From assembly GCA_046331425.1 (NCBI GenBank), contig JAXLQU010000005.1:62001-126000 (forward strand): 64,000 nt of DNA, read 5' to 3'. Shown in pieces: positions 18,617 through 26,767 of this stretch (position 1 is its first letter; every line of letters starts with the position of its first letter). Below the pieces are notes generated by a model, which was given only the letters and a program-made list of their open reading frames with translations, had not been told where the DNA came from and made no database searches. The translations under genes and the position numbers were made by a program. The DNA comes from JANNUT01 sp046331425 (GTDB lineage: Bacteria > Acidobacteriota > Polarisedimenticolia > J045).

Positions 18617-19288
18617 TTAGCTGATCAGTCGTGAATTCGTCTGTTGTTTGACCATCTTTGCCTGCGCCTGTTCGAGCTTCTGTCGCACGGCGCCAAGTTC
18701 TTCGGTCGCGTGCTCGAGCCGTTGAACGGACTGATCTCGATCTTTCTCGGTGGATTCCAATTCTGTGCGAACCCCGCGCAGCTCTTCGCGCACCGATACG
18801 AGCGCAGACTGCAGCTCGGCAACCTCACGGCGCGCCCGCGCTTCACGCCCCTCGGCAGCATCGCGCTCTTGGATCACTTGCGCGAGTTGAGCACGACCGG
18901 GGCCGCCCTCGACCATCGACGCGGCCCTCGCGCTCCCTTCGATATCGTCCACGATCGCCGCAACCACGGAGCTGGAGATCGCAGAAGGTGCCGAGGACTC
19001 CTCCGAAGGCACGTCCGCCGCGTCGAGCTCTCCTCGCGACAATTGGCCGGCGAGTGCCTCTCTGGCCTCGGCCAAAGTCAGACCGTCATCCTGCAACAAC
19101 CGCTTGATCCACTCCGCGATCTGAAACTCCTCCGGACCGTAGAGTCGCTTCGGGCCGATGCGGCGCGAAAGCTGCGGGAACTCCGCCTCCCAGAACTTGA
19201 GCACGTACGGTTGAATGTCGAGCTCTTGGCAGACCTCACCGGATCGTCGGACGGACTTGGCAGTCGCTTCGCTTGCTTTCAGTGTCAT
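18617..19288 (-). CDS. MerR-like HTH transcriptional regulator with coiled-coil tail
   Basis: A 223-aa protein. Residues about 15-80 form a MerR-type winged helix (GEVCQELDIQPYVLKFWEAE, FPQLSRRIGPKRLYGPEEF, then LTLAEAREAL). A Ser/Ala-rich linker leads to a long charged coiled coil (about 130-215). It lacks the C-terminal Cys motifs of metal-sensing MerR proteins, so the ligand is unknown. The class resembles MerR-like regulators near housekeeping genes in delta-proteobacterial groups. It follows rapZ by 39 nt on the same strand. Confidence 0.82.
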   Translation of the reverse strand: MTLKASEATAKSVRRSGEVCQELDIQPYVLKFWEAEFPQLSRRIGPKRLYGPEEFQIAEWIKRLLQDDGLTLAEAREALAGQLSRGELDAADVPSEESSAPSAISSSVVAAIVDDIEGSARAASMVEGGPGRAQLAQVIQERDAAEGREARARREVAELQSALVSVREELRGVRTELESTEKDRDQSVQRLEHATEELGAVRQKLEQAQAKMVKQQTNSRLIS

Positions 19289-19327
19289 TTCCGGCCCCTC
19301 GACGGGATGTTACCGCGACATCGGTCG

Positions 19328-20218
19328 TCAGCGGGGGGTTTGCTCGGATTCACGCTCGAGATCTCGATGGGTCACTCCTGCCATGAACCCTCGCTGGCTC
19401 AGGAAATGCGCGATTCGATCGGCAAGCGCGACCGAGCGGTGACGCCCGCCGGTGCACCCGATTGCAATGGTCAGGTAGCTCTTTCCCTCCAGCACATACC
19501 GCGGCATCAAAAACTCGAGCAGCGCCTCGGCTTTGGCCAGAAACTCCCGGTAATCGGGCAGGCCTTCCAAGAACTCGACAACCTCGGGGTCGCGTCCCGT
19601 CAGGTGCCGCAACCCAGGGATGAAGTAAGGGTTGGCCAGAAACCGTACGTCCAGCACGATGTCAGCGTCGCGCGACGGTCCGTGCTTGAACCCGAAAGAG
19701 ACGACCTGAACGCGCAGCGATCCGTGGCCGGCAGGGCTTCCAGTCACCGTCTCGTGAATCACTCGACGCAGCTCGCTCGGGTTCAGACCATCGGTATCGA
19801 TCACGCGATCGGCGAGATCCTTGAGCCCTGAAAGTAGCTGTCGTTCCCGCGCGATCGCATCGGCAACGCTCAGGCCTTGTAACTGAGCCAAGGGATGGGG
19901 ACGTCGACTTTCGCTGAATCGTCGAAGCAGCGTGTCGTTATTGGCCTCGAAAAACACGACCTTGAGGTCGATCGCCCCTCGATCGCGAATGCTCTTGAGT
20001 TCCGCCGGTAGCGCGACGAGGTGGCCGCGCTCGCGCACGTCGACGACAAAGGCCCCCTGTGCCGCGTGTTCCTCACCGCGCTCGAGCAGATCGATGAACG
20101 AACCGACGAGCAATACCGGAAGATTGTCGACCGCGAAATACCCCATGTCTTCGAGGCATCGAAGCGCGAGCGTCTTACCGGAGCCCGACAAGCCTGTGAC
20201 GACAACGAGTTTGGTCAT
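19328..20218 (-). CDS. rapZ: RNase adapter / nucleotide-binding protein RapZ (YvcJ family)
   Basis: A 296-aa P-loop protein of the RapZ/YvcJ family. Walker A is VVTGLSGSGKTLALRCLED near the N-terminus; DMGYFAVDNLPV and VVFFEANNDTLLRRFSESRR follow. The C-terminal regulatory domain carries VSFGFKHGPSRDADIVLDVR and IAIGCTGGRHRSVALADRI. In E. coli RapZ controls GlmS via RNase E and small RNAs; here the partner is unknown. The usual neighbours (ptsN, hprK) are absent. Confidence 0.94.
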   Translation of the reverse strand: MTKLVVVTGLSGSGKTLALRCLEDMGYFAVDNLPVLLVGSFIDLLERGEEHAAQGAFVVDVRERGHLVALPAELKSIRDRGAIDLKVVFFEANNDTLLRRFSESRRPHPLAQLQGLSVADAIARERQLLSGLKDLADRVIDTDGLNPSELRRVIHETVTGSPAGHGSLRVQVVSFGFKHGPSRDADIVLDVRFLANPYFIPGLRHLTGRDPEVVEFLEGLPDYREFLAKAEALLEFLMPRYVLEGKSYLTIAIGCTGGRHRSVALADRIAHFLSQRGFMAGVTHRDLERESEQTPR

Positions 20219-20293
20219 CTGGGCGAGAGTGCCTCCGTCGACCCGAGGACTTGCGTCGAGGCGGCTGTTTCAGATTTCGCCGAGGGCAAGTAC

Positions 20294-20324
20294 TTGAGTC
20301 CAAAGTGATTGGTGGTGCTATCCT
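20294..20324 (+). promoter_or_regulatory. Candidate promoter of the GAPDH-like gene
   Basis: TTGAGT (20294-20299) and TATCCT (20319-20324) are separated by 19 nt, longer than the sigma-70 optimum. It lies about 90 nt before the start codon in an otherwise free AT-richer interval. Confidence 0.3.
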
Positions 20325-20413
20325 ATCGGCCGCATTTTTCAGAAGCAAGACTCTTTCAGTAAAGCTATGAGTCCGCCTTGCGCGGTGTATCAGTAGCAGA
20401 AAGGACTGTTCGC

Positions 20414-21493
20414 ATGGACAAACGATCTGTCCACGTTGTCGGAACCGGAACCATTGGAGAGCCGTTGATCGGGCTGCTTTGCGACTTCAAGAGCGAGCTT
20501 GGGATCGATGAGGTCACGTTTCACAAGCGCACCCCTCTGCTCAACGATCGGGCCAAGGTCGTAAGCCTCATCAAACGTGGCGCTACCCTCGTCACCGACT
20601 CCAAGTCATTCGATTCGTTTCGAGAAATCGGCCTGGAGCCAAAGCTGGAGACGCATCAAGCGCTCGAGCAGGCCGCAGTCGTCGTCGATTGCACGCCGTC
20701 CGGCGTCGGGCATCAAAACAAGACCGACTACTACGAACGGTTCAAGCACAATACCCTCGGGTTCATGGCGCAGGGAAGCGAGTTTGGATTCGGTAAACCC
20801 TACGCGCGCGGGATCAACGACGCGGCGATCAAGCCTGGTGAAGATCAGTTCCTTCAAATCGTCTCCTGCAACACGCACAACCTGGCCGCGCTGGTCTCCA
20901 CGATCGCGCTTGCCGATGGTGGCCCAACGAACTTGATAGAGGGCCGTTTCGTCTGCATCAGACGCGCCAACGACATCAGTCAAGACTCCAGCTTCTGTCC
21001 GGCGCCGGAGGTCGGCAGCCACAAAGACAAGAAGTTCGGAACGCACCACGCGCGTGACGCTTGGCACTTATTCGACACTCTGGGCTTCGACCTCAACCTG
21101 TACAGCTCAGCGCTCAAGGTCAACAGCCAGTACATGCACACGATCTGGTTCTCATTGGTCCTCAAGAACAAGTGCACGGTAGACGACATCATCGAACGAC
21201 TAGGACGAAACGACCGCATCGCGTTGACGCACAAGAAGTCGGCCAACAGCGTCTTCAGTTTCGGGCGGGATCACGGACATTTCGGCCGGATTCTGAACCA
21301 GACAGTCGTGGTCCGAAGCAGCATTGGGGTTCGGGAGACGGATCGCGGCTGGGAAGTACTCGGCTTCTGCTTCACGCCGCAGGACGGCAACCCTCTACTC
21401 TCGACGGTGGCGGGAATTTGTTGGTACCTCGATCGCTCCAGCTACGAAAAGCGGATTCAGTGCCTCAAGCCATTTCACTTCACAGAAGTCTGA
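20414..21493 (+). CDS. Type II (archaeal-type) glyceraldehyde-3-phosphate dehydrogenase-like protein
   Basis: A 359-aa NAD(P)-binding oxidoreductase resembling archaeal GAPDH rather than bacterial GapA. The Rossmann start is VHVVGTGTIGEPLIGLL. CTPSGVGHQNKTDYY (about 93-107) and GFMAQGSE match the archaeal ATPEGVGxxNK and FQGGE motifs. The catalytic Cys is Cys152 in SCNTHNLAAL, and RRANDI...THHARDAWHLF resembles the archaeal RRAADP...SHHG region. Substrate is inferred, not proven; the catalytic loop differs in detail (SCNTHN for SCNTTG). ATG 20414 has AGAAAGGA upstream. It is monocistronic, ended by a strong terminator. Confidence 0.72.
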   Translation: MDKRSVHVVGTGTIGEPLIGLLCDFKSELGIDEVTFHKRTPLLNDRAKVVSLIKRGATLVTDSKSFDSFREIGLEPKLETHQALEQAAVVVDCTPSGVGHQNKTDYYERFKHNTLGFMAQGSEFGFGKPYARGINDAAIKPGEDQFLQIVSCNTHNLAALVSTIALADGGPTNLIEGRFVCIRRANDISQDSSFCPAPEVGSHKDKKFGTHHARDAWHLFDTLGFDLNLYSSALKVNSQYMHTIWFSLVLKNKCTVDDIIERLGRNDRIALTHKKSANSVFSFGRDHGHFGRILNQTVVVRSSIGVRETDRGWEVLGFCFTPQDGNPLLSTVAGICWYLDRSSYEKRIQCLKPFHFTEV

Positions 21494-21520
21494 TCAGCAC
21501 CACGAAATAACAACGCCGAC

Positions 21521-21556
21521 AGAAAAAGGCGCCCCACCGACGGGGCGCCTTTTTCT
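21521..21556. terminator. Bidirectional intrinsic terminator
   Basis: A perfect 15-bp stem (21521-21535 with 21542-21556) encloses a 6-nt loop. The core GGCGCCCC/GGGGCGCC is flanked by A5 on the left and T5 on the right, so it works in both directions, serving the GAPDH-like gene (plus) and fabF (minus). Confidence 0.93.
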
Positions 21557-21569
21557 CGAGCGATGAGAT

Positions 21570-22811
21570 CTACACGCGCTTGAAGATCAGCGTCGCGTTG
21601 GTGCCGCCGAAACCAAAAGAGTTGGACATGGCGGCTGTGATCTCCAGCGATCGGGCGTGATTGGGCACGCAGTCGATCATGATCTCAGGGTCGAGTGTAC
21701 CTAAGTTGATCGTCGGTGGAACAACGCCACGATTTATCGCGAGCACCGTAGCCACAGCCTCGAACCCACCGGCTGCCCCAAGAAGATGTCCCGTCATCGA
21801 CTTCGTCGAGGACACGACGATCGGCGTCGGCTTGGCTGCAAACACTTGGGAGATCGCGCGCGCTTCAATCACATCCCCCACCGGAGTCGAGGTCGCGTGA
21901 GCATTGATGTAATCGATATCCTGGGGCTGAAGATTCGCGTCTTTCAAACCGGCATGCATGACTCGAATCATGCCGTTTCCATCCTCGGGTGGCGCCGAGA
22001 GATGGAACGCATCGGCACTCATCCCGAAGCCGGCCATCTCCGCGTAGACCCGCGCACCGCGCCGCAACGCATGTTCCTCGGACTCGAGCATGAGGACGCC
22101 GCACCCTTCACCGATGACGAACCCGTCCCGATCCTTGTCGAACGGCCGCGACGCACGCTCCGGCTCGTCATTCCGAGTCGACAGCGCTCGCATGGCGCAG
22201 AAACCACCGACAGCAATTGGCGAGATCACGGCCTCCGTGCCACCAGCTACCATGACATCGGCGTCACCGTGTTGAATCATCCGCATGGCGTCGCCAATCG
22301 CGTGATTGCCGGTCGCGCAGGCCGTGACCGTCGCGGAGTTCGGCCCGCGGAAGCCGAGTTCAATCGAAACCATCCCACTCGCGAGGTTGATGATCATTCC
22401 GGGAATCAAGAACGGCGATAGTCGCCGCGGCCCCTTTTCCAAAATGATTCTGTGCTGCTGTTCCAGTAGGTGCAGTCCGCCAATTCCGGAACCGATGACC
22501 ACTCCGGCTCGATCTCGATCCAACTTCTCGAGATCGAGTCCAGCATCAGTGACTGCCATGCGGGCCGCCGCTACCGCGAAGTGGACGAACCTGTCGACCT
22601 TCTTCGCTTCGCGCCCATCCATGAACTGATCGACATCGAAACCGCGCACTTCTCCTGCGATGCGCGCGGCATAGTTGGAACAATCGAATTGTGTGATGGG
22701 ACCGATACCGGATCGGCCTTCCAAAAGAGCGCGGAAGGAACTCTCGGCATCGAGCCCAATCGGGCTGAGGGCCCCGACTCCGGTAACCAGGACCCTTCGG
22801 CGAATGGACAT
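21570..22811 (-). CDS. fabF: Beta-ketoacyl-ACP synthase II
   Basis: A 413-aa condensing enzyme (KAS II) that elongates acyl-ACP with malonyl-ACP. The Cys-His-His active site is intact: Cys in ATVTACATGNHAIGDAM, His in YINAHATSTPVGD and His in STKSMTGHLLGAAGGFEAV. The N-terminus RRVLVTGVGALSPIG and C-terminus NSFGFGGTNATLIFKRV are standard. It is the last gene of the fatty acid cluster and ends at the shared terminator. Confidence 0.96.
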   Translation of the reverse strand: MSIRRRVLVTGVGALSPIGLDAESSFRALLEGRSGIGPITQFDCSNYAARIAGEVRGFDVDQFMDGREAKKVDRFVHFAVAAARMAVTDAGLDLEKLDRDRAGVVIGSGIGGLHLLEQQHRIILEKGPRRLSPFLIPGMIINLASGMVSIELGFRGPNSATVTACATGNHAIGDAMRMIQHGDADVMVAGGTEAVISPIAVGGFCAMRALSTRNDEPERASRPFDKDRDGFVIGEGCGVLMLESEEHALRRGARVYAEMAGFGMSADAFHLSAPPEDGNGMIRVMHAGLKDANLQPQDIDYINAHATSTPVGDVIEARAISQVFAAKPTPIVVSSTKSMTGHLLGAAGGFEAVATVLAINRGVVPPTINLGTLDPEIMIDCVPNHARSLEITAAMSNSFGFGGTNATLIFKRV

Positions 22812-22831
22812 TTCGTGTCCTCGTCTCGAAC

Positions 22832-23095
22832 TCAGCCCTGGCTCGCCGGATTGGCCGGATGATCGGTGATGAAACGCAACGCGTCACCAACGGTCTTGAT
22901 CTTCTCAGCGTCCTCGTCGGAGATCTCGACGCCGAACTCTTCCTCCAGCGCCATGACCAACTCAACCGTCTCCAACGAATCCGCTCCGAGATCCTCCTGG
23001 AACGACTTGTCCTCCGTCACCTGGGACGGATCGAGCTTGAAACTCTTGGCGATGATGTCGATGACCTTGTCGCGCACTTCCGTTGAATTACCCAT
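22832..23095 (-). CDS. acpP: Acyl carrier protein
   Basis: An 87-aa acidic helical carrier of growing acyl chains. The phosphopantetheine serine lies in GADSLETVELVMALEEEF. The start is placed at ATG 23095 (MGNSTEVRDKVIDIIAKSF), preceded by GAGGAGG about 10 nt upstream; the frame also opens at 23122 overlapping the fabG stop. It lies between fabG and fabF as in most bacteria. Confidence 0.95.
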   Translation of the reverse strand: MGNSTEVRDKVIDIIAKSFKLDPSQVTEDKSFQEDLGADSLETVELVMALEEEFGVEISDEDAEKIKTVGDALRFITDHPANPASQG

Positions 23096-23118
23096 AACGT
23101 CGAGAACCTCCTCTTGAT

Positions 23119-23877
23119 TCACATATCCATGCCGCCGTTGACGTCCAGCACCTCTCCGGTGATGTACGACGCGGCGTTCGAAAGTAAGAAAACAACAGCA
23201 CTTGCAACATCCTCGGCGCGCCCCAGGCGGCCGAGGGGAATTACCTGGCGTAGTTTGTCCCGCTGCTCTTCGCCGAGAGCGCGCGTCATGTCCGTATCGA
23301 TGAAACCGGGCGCCACGGCATTGACCGTGACATCGCGGGATGCAACTTCTCGAGCCAACGCGCGCACGAAACCGATCAGCCCGGCCTTGGACGCTGCGTA
23401 ATTGGCCTGCCCTGGGTTACCCATTCGGGCCACCACACTGCTCACGGCGACGATCCGACCAAAACGCGCCCGGATCATACCCGGCACCATTGCCCGTGTC
23501 ACCAGGAACGCCCCAGTCAGATTGGTCGTGATCACCGACTCCCAATCCTCGCGGGGCATGCGCATGATCAGGCCGTCTTTTGTCATGCCGGCGTTGAGCA
23601 CGACGAGCGAAACACCGCCATCGGCCTTCGTCTCCTTGGCGAGCAGGTCGAGCGCAGCCTGTGCTGCCGCTGGATTCGAGAGATCGAGTGCCAGCCCGCG
23701 CACGACCCCGCCGCCAATCGCCAGATCACGGGCCGCCGCGTCGGCGCCTTCCTGAGTGCGCCCGGTGATGATCACCTCGGCACCCGAGGCAGCCAACGCG
23801 CTTGCAATCGCATGCCCGATTCCGCGAGTCCCTCCCGTAACGAGGGCACGTTTTCCGCGAATCCCTGGCCATTCCAT
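23119..23877 (-). CDS. fabG: 3-oxoacyl-ACP reductase
   Basis: A 252-aa short-chain dehydrogenase that reduces 3-oxoacyl-ACP with NADPH. Signatures: RALVTGGTRGIGHAIASAL (nucleotide site), LVLNAGMTKDGLIMRM, the catalytic Ser in VAVSSVVARMGNPG and the YxxxK pair in QANYAASKAGLIGF, ending ITGEVLDVNGGMDM. It lies between fabD and acpP on the same strand. Confidence 0.95.
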   Translation of the reverse strand: MEWPGIRGKRALVTGGTRGIGHAIASALAASGAEVIITGRTQEGADAAARDLAIGGGVVRGLALDLSNPAAAQAALDLLAKETKADGGVSLVVLNAGMTKDGLIMRMPREDWESVITTNLTGAFLVTRAMVPGMIRARFGRIVAVSSVVARMGNPGQANYAASKAGLIGFVRALAREVASRDVTVNAVAPGFIDTDMTRALGEEQRDKLRQVIPLGRLGRAEDVASAVVFLLSNAASYITGEVLDVNGGMDM

Positions 23878-23923
23878 GCTTTGCTCCTTCTAGCCCGAGG
23901 CGCCGACCGTATTCGGGTTTCGA

Positions 23924-24877
23924 CTATTGGGCGAGGGTCGTGGCTGCCGCCTGAAGCTCGGCGGGCGTACCACCGGGCAGCGTGCGGAGGTTCTCGTTGA
24001 TGCGGCGCGAAAGTCCGGCCAGCACACGCCCACATCCGACCTCGACAGCAACCGTCGCGCCGTATGCGCGCTCGATCTGCAGCATCGTTTCGACCCAGCG
24101 CACCGGGGACGCTACTTGGCGCACAAGGTTTTCCCGTGCGTTGACACCGGACGGGACCGGCTGAGCGTCGACGTTGGCAATGACCGGGAAGCGCGACTCC
24201 GAGAACTCCAGGGTTTCCAGAAACGCTGCGAGCGCCTCGGCTGCAGGATTCATCAATGGACAATGAAACGGGGCGCTGACCGGGAGAGCGATCGCTCGCT
24301 TGGCCCCGGCCGCCGGTGCCGCGTCGATCAGTCGGTCGACAGCAGACTTGTGCCCCGCCACGACGATCTGGTCTTGCGCGTTGAAATTGGCTGGGACAAG
24401 AACCTCTTCACCCTTACGAACGCTCGCGCACAACTCGTCGACCTGAAGGCTGGACAACCCGATCACCGCCGCCATGGCCCCCACGCCGAATGGCACCGCT
24501 TGCTGCATCGCCTCTCCGCGCAATCGCACCGCGCGCACCGCATCGGTGAATTGCAGCACGCCGGCTGCCACCAACGCTGAGTACTCTCCGAGACTATGAC
24601 CGGCCGCGACCCCGGGACTCGGCACCGTCGGCTCAAGAACGCGCCATGCAGCCATGGAAACGGTCAACAACGCAGGCTGGGTGTTGCGGGTCAGTTTCAG
24701 CGCGTCTTCGGGCCCCTCGAAACAGACTCGCGACAGGCTCTCGCCAAGCGCTTCGTCTGCTTGCTGAAAAACTTCACGCGCTTGCGGGTAGGTGTCGTAC
24801 AACTCCTTACCCATACCGGGCGCCTGGCTGCCTTGGCCGGGAAAGATGGCGGCCCATCGATTGGTCGATTCGATCAT
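23924..24877 (-). CDS. fabD: Malonyl-CoA:ACP transacylase
   Basis: A 317-aa enzyme loading malonyl onto ACP. It starts AAIFPGQGSQAPGMGKEL; the nucleophile Ser is in AAGHSLGEYSALVAAG, the acyl-binding Arg in VRLRGEAMQQAV and the His in VSAPFHCPLMNPAA. The frame runs farther upstream, but that segment is the displaced plsX tail; ATG 24877 with AGGAG 8 nt upstream is the start. It follows plsX closely; the restored plsX reading frame ends at 24894. Confidence 0.95.
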   Translation of the reverse strand: MIESTNRWAAIFPGQGSQAPGMGKELYDTYPQAREVFQQADEALGESLSRVCFEGPEDALKLTRNTQPALLTVSMAAWRVLEPTVPSPGVAAGHSLGEYSALVAAGVLQFTDAVRAVRLRGEAMQQAVPFGVGAMAAVIGLSSLQVDELCASVRKGEEVLVPANFNAQDQIVVAGHKSAVDRLIDAAPAAGAKRAIALPVSAPFHCPLMNPAAEALAAFLETLEFSESRFPVIANVDAQPVPSGVNARENLVRQVASPVRWVETMLQIERAYGATVAVEVGCGRVLAGLSRRINENLRTLPGGTPAELQAAATTLAQ

Positions 24878-24893
24878 CAGACGCGCTCCTGAA

Positions 24894-25914
24894 CTAGATC
24901 GCGAGCCGCTGTTCGGCTTGATGAAGCGCTGCGATATCTTCCGCGATGCGAGCCAAGAGTGGCGAACCGGCACAAGTATCGGCCACGCGGAGGGCGTTTC
25001 GAATCGCCTTCGCCGGTGAGCGTCCATGAGCCACGATCGCAACCTGTTGCAGACCGGCGAGAACCTCCGTACTCTGCGTAGTCAGCTTTCTTGGCCACCG
25101 CCTTCAGTCCTGGCTTGAGCCCGAGCGTCAGAAGTTTTCGCCAGGTTGACTTCGTGAGCTCCTCCTTCAGCATCTTGAAGAGACTCTCCGCGATCCCCTC
25201 GCCAACCTTCAACGCCACATTCCCCACGAACCCGTCGCAAACGATGACGTCGGCACTGTCGTCGAACAGGTGCGTCCCTTCGACGTTCCCGACAAAGTTG
25301 ATCTTGGTCTCACGCAAGATTCCCGCGACTTCCTTGAGAACCTGATTCCCTTTCGCGTCCTCCTCTCCAATGCTCAGAAGAGCGACGCGCGGATTCTCCA
25401 CTCCGAAGATGCGACGCGAGTAGTGGTATCCCATGACCGCGAACTGGCGGAAGTGTTCGGCGCGGCAATCGATATTCGCGCCGGCGTCCAACAGAACATT
25501 AAAGCCGTCTGTCACTTTGGGAAGCGGCGCAGGCAAAGCTGGACGATCAACGCCCTCGATCAGTCCAAACACCGTCTTGCAGATCGCCATCACAGCGCCG
25601 GTGTGACCCGCACTGACGAACGCATTCGCACGACCGTGCTTTACCAAGCGGGCCCCGACGTGAATCGAAGAATCACGCTTGAGGCGGATCGACTTGATTC
25701 CCTCCCCAAACGCGATGACATCCGCCGCGTGTTCGATCGACAACCCGGGCGGCGATGGCTGCTCCTTCAGGGCGCTCAGGGCTCCACGGATCTCGGGCTC
25801 ACGTCCGACCAAAATCACCGGCCGACCAGTTGCGCGTGAGTATTCGACGGCTCCGCGTACGACTTCTGTCGGCGCGTGGTCGCCCCCCATGGCATCGAGG
25901 GCGATTGGCAGCAT
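24894..25914 (-). CDS. plsX: Phosphate acyltransferase PlsX, carrying a C-terminal frameshift
   Basis: PlsX makes acyl-phosphate from acyl-ACP for phospholipid synthesis. MLPIALDAMGGDHAPTEVV, FVSAGHTGAVMAI, VLLDAGANIDC, ALLSIGEEDAKGN and VIVCDGFVGNVALK are all typical. After KADYAEYGG (near 25062) the frame leaves homology and would end at 24877. In the +1 frame the expected tail appears: LAGLQQVAIVAHGRS, then PAKAIRNALRVADT, stop at 24894. One base is therefore extra, or two are missing, at about 25060-25068. The start is ATG 25914, or TTG 25926, which has a better SD. It is either a sequencing error or a damaged gene. Confidence 0.85.
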
Positions 25915-25938
25915 CGGGTTGTGCAAGGTTCGCCTAGC

Positions 25939-26124
25939 CTAGACGTTCTGTTGTGTCTCGACGATCTCGCGTCCCTTGTAGTAACCGCAAGCAGGGCAAA
26001 CCCGGTGCGGCAGTTTCAATTCTTGACAGTGTGGGCACCGGCCGAGATTCGGGATCGAGAGTGCATCGTGGGCTCGGCGCTTGTCGCGGCGTTGTTTCGA
26101 ATGACGCCGCTTTGGATTCGGCAT
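25939..26124 (-). CDS. rpmF: 50S ribosomal protein L32
   Basis: A 61-aa basic ribosomal protein. MPNPKRRHSKQRRDKRRAHD is the L32 start; the zinc ribbon is CPHC...CPAC (GRCPHCQEL and RVCPACGYYKGREI). It follows yceD by 3 nt and precedes plsX, as in many bacteria. Confidence 0.96.
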   Translation of the reverse strand: MPNPKRRHSKQRRDKRRAHDALSIPNLGRCPHCQELKLPHRVCPACGYYKGREIVETQQNV

Positions 26125-26127
26125 GAC

Positions 26128-26697
26128 CTACTTCCTCCCAGGTTTCTTGTTGCCACGCATTGAATCGAATTTCTCTTTCAGTTCTGCCAACCCTATCCAT
26201 CGCTCGTCCGCCGGCTTGTCGCAACTGCATGGGCCCGCGTTCAGCTCGGTGCCACAACGTGGGCACAGCCCCAGGCAATTTTCTCGGCACAACACCCGAT
26301 AGGGGAGTGCGAGGTCGATCTGCTCGATCAGGACCGATTTGAAATCGAGTGTCGACCCATCCAAGCAGATGAGGTCGACCGCCTCAGGATCGTCCTCGTC
26401 GAGAGATTCAAAAACCGGCTCTCCTCTTCCGTCCGTCGGCTTCGGAACGACCAGCAGACGAAACTCAACGTCCAGTTCCTTCGCGACCGGTGCGAGGCAG
26501 CGTGTGCACTCGACCTCGACCTGCCCTCCGAAGCGGCCGACCCATTCCCAACCGTGCCGACACCGAGTAAAACGGCCGGTAAGGCGAAATTGGCCACAGC
26601 GAACAACACCGCCTCCGTCCCAGGGAAACGACGGCACGTCCACTAGGGAATCGAGCGTCGCCCCCTCGAGCGGCAAGTTACTGACATCAAAAAGCAT
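26128..26697 (-). CDS. YceD/DUF177 family protein
   Basis: A 189-aa protein of the DUF177 family, usually encoded before rpmF and linked to 23S rRNA accumulation. It has the paired cysteines VECTRCLAP and LCRENCLGLCPRCGTELN plus the family's D/E-rich segment LDEDDPEAVDL. A final lysine-rich tail follows. ATG 26697 has GAGG upstream and fits the promoter described just before it. An upstream in-frame start at 26748 lies inside the -35 region and is unlikely. Confidence 0.88.
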   Translation of the reverse strand: MLFDVSNLPLEGATLDSLVDVPSFPWDGGGVVRCGQFRLTGRFTRCRHGWEWVGRFGGQVEVECTRCLAPVAKELDVEFRLLVVPKPTDGRGEPVFESLDEDDPEAVDLICLDGSTLDFKSVLIEQIDLALPYRVLCRENCLGLCPRCGTELNAGPCSCDKPADERWIGLAELKEKFDSMRGNKKPGRK

Positions 26698-26720
26698 CAA
26701 AGCCTCGGCAAAGCCGGCGG

Positions 26721-26748
26721 AGTATAGCAGCGGGTCGATGCCCAGCAA
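26721..26748 (-). promoter_or_regulatory. Sigma-70-type promoter of the yceD-rpmF-plsX-fab operon
   Basis: On the minus strand TTGCTG (26748-26743), a 16-nt spacer and TATACT (26726-26721). The predicted start would be near 26714, giving a leader of about 17 nt before the yceD ATG. Confidence 0.55.
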
Positions 26749-26767
26749 GCCAGTCCTGGAGCAGACC

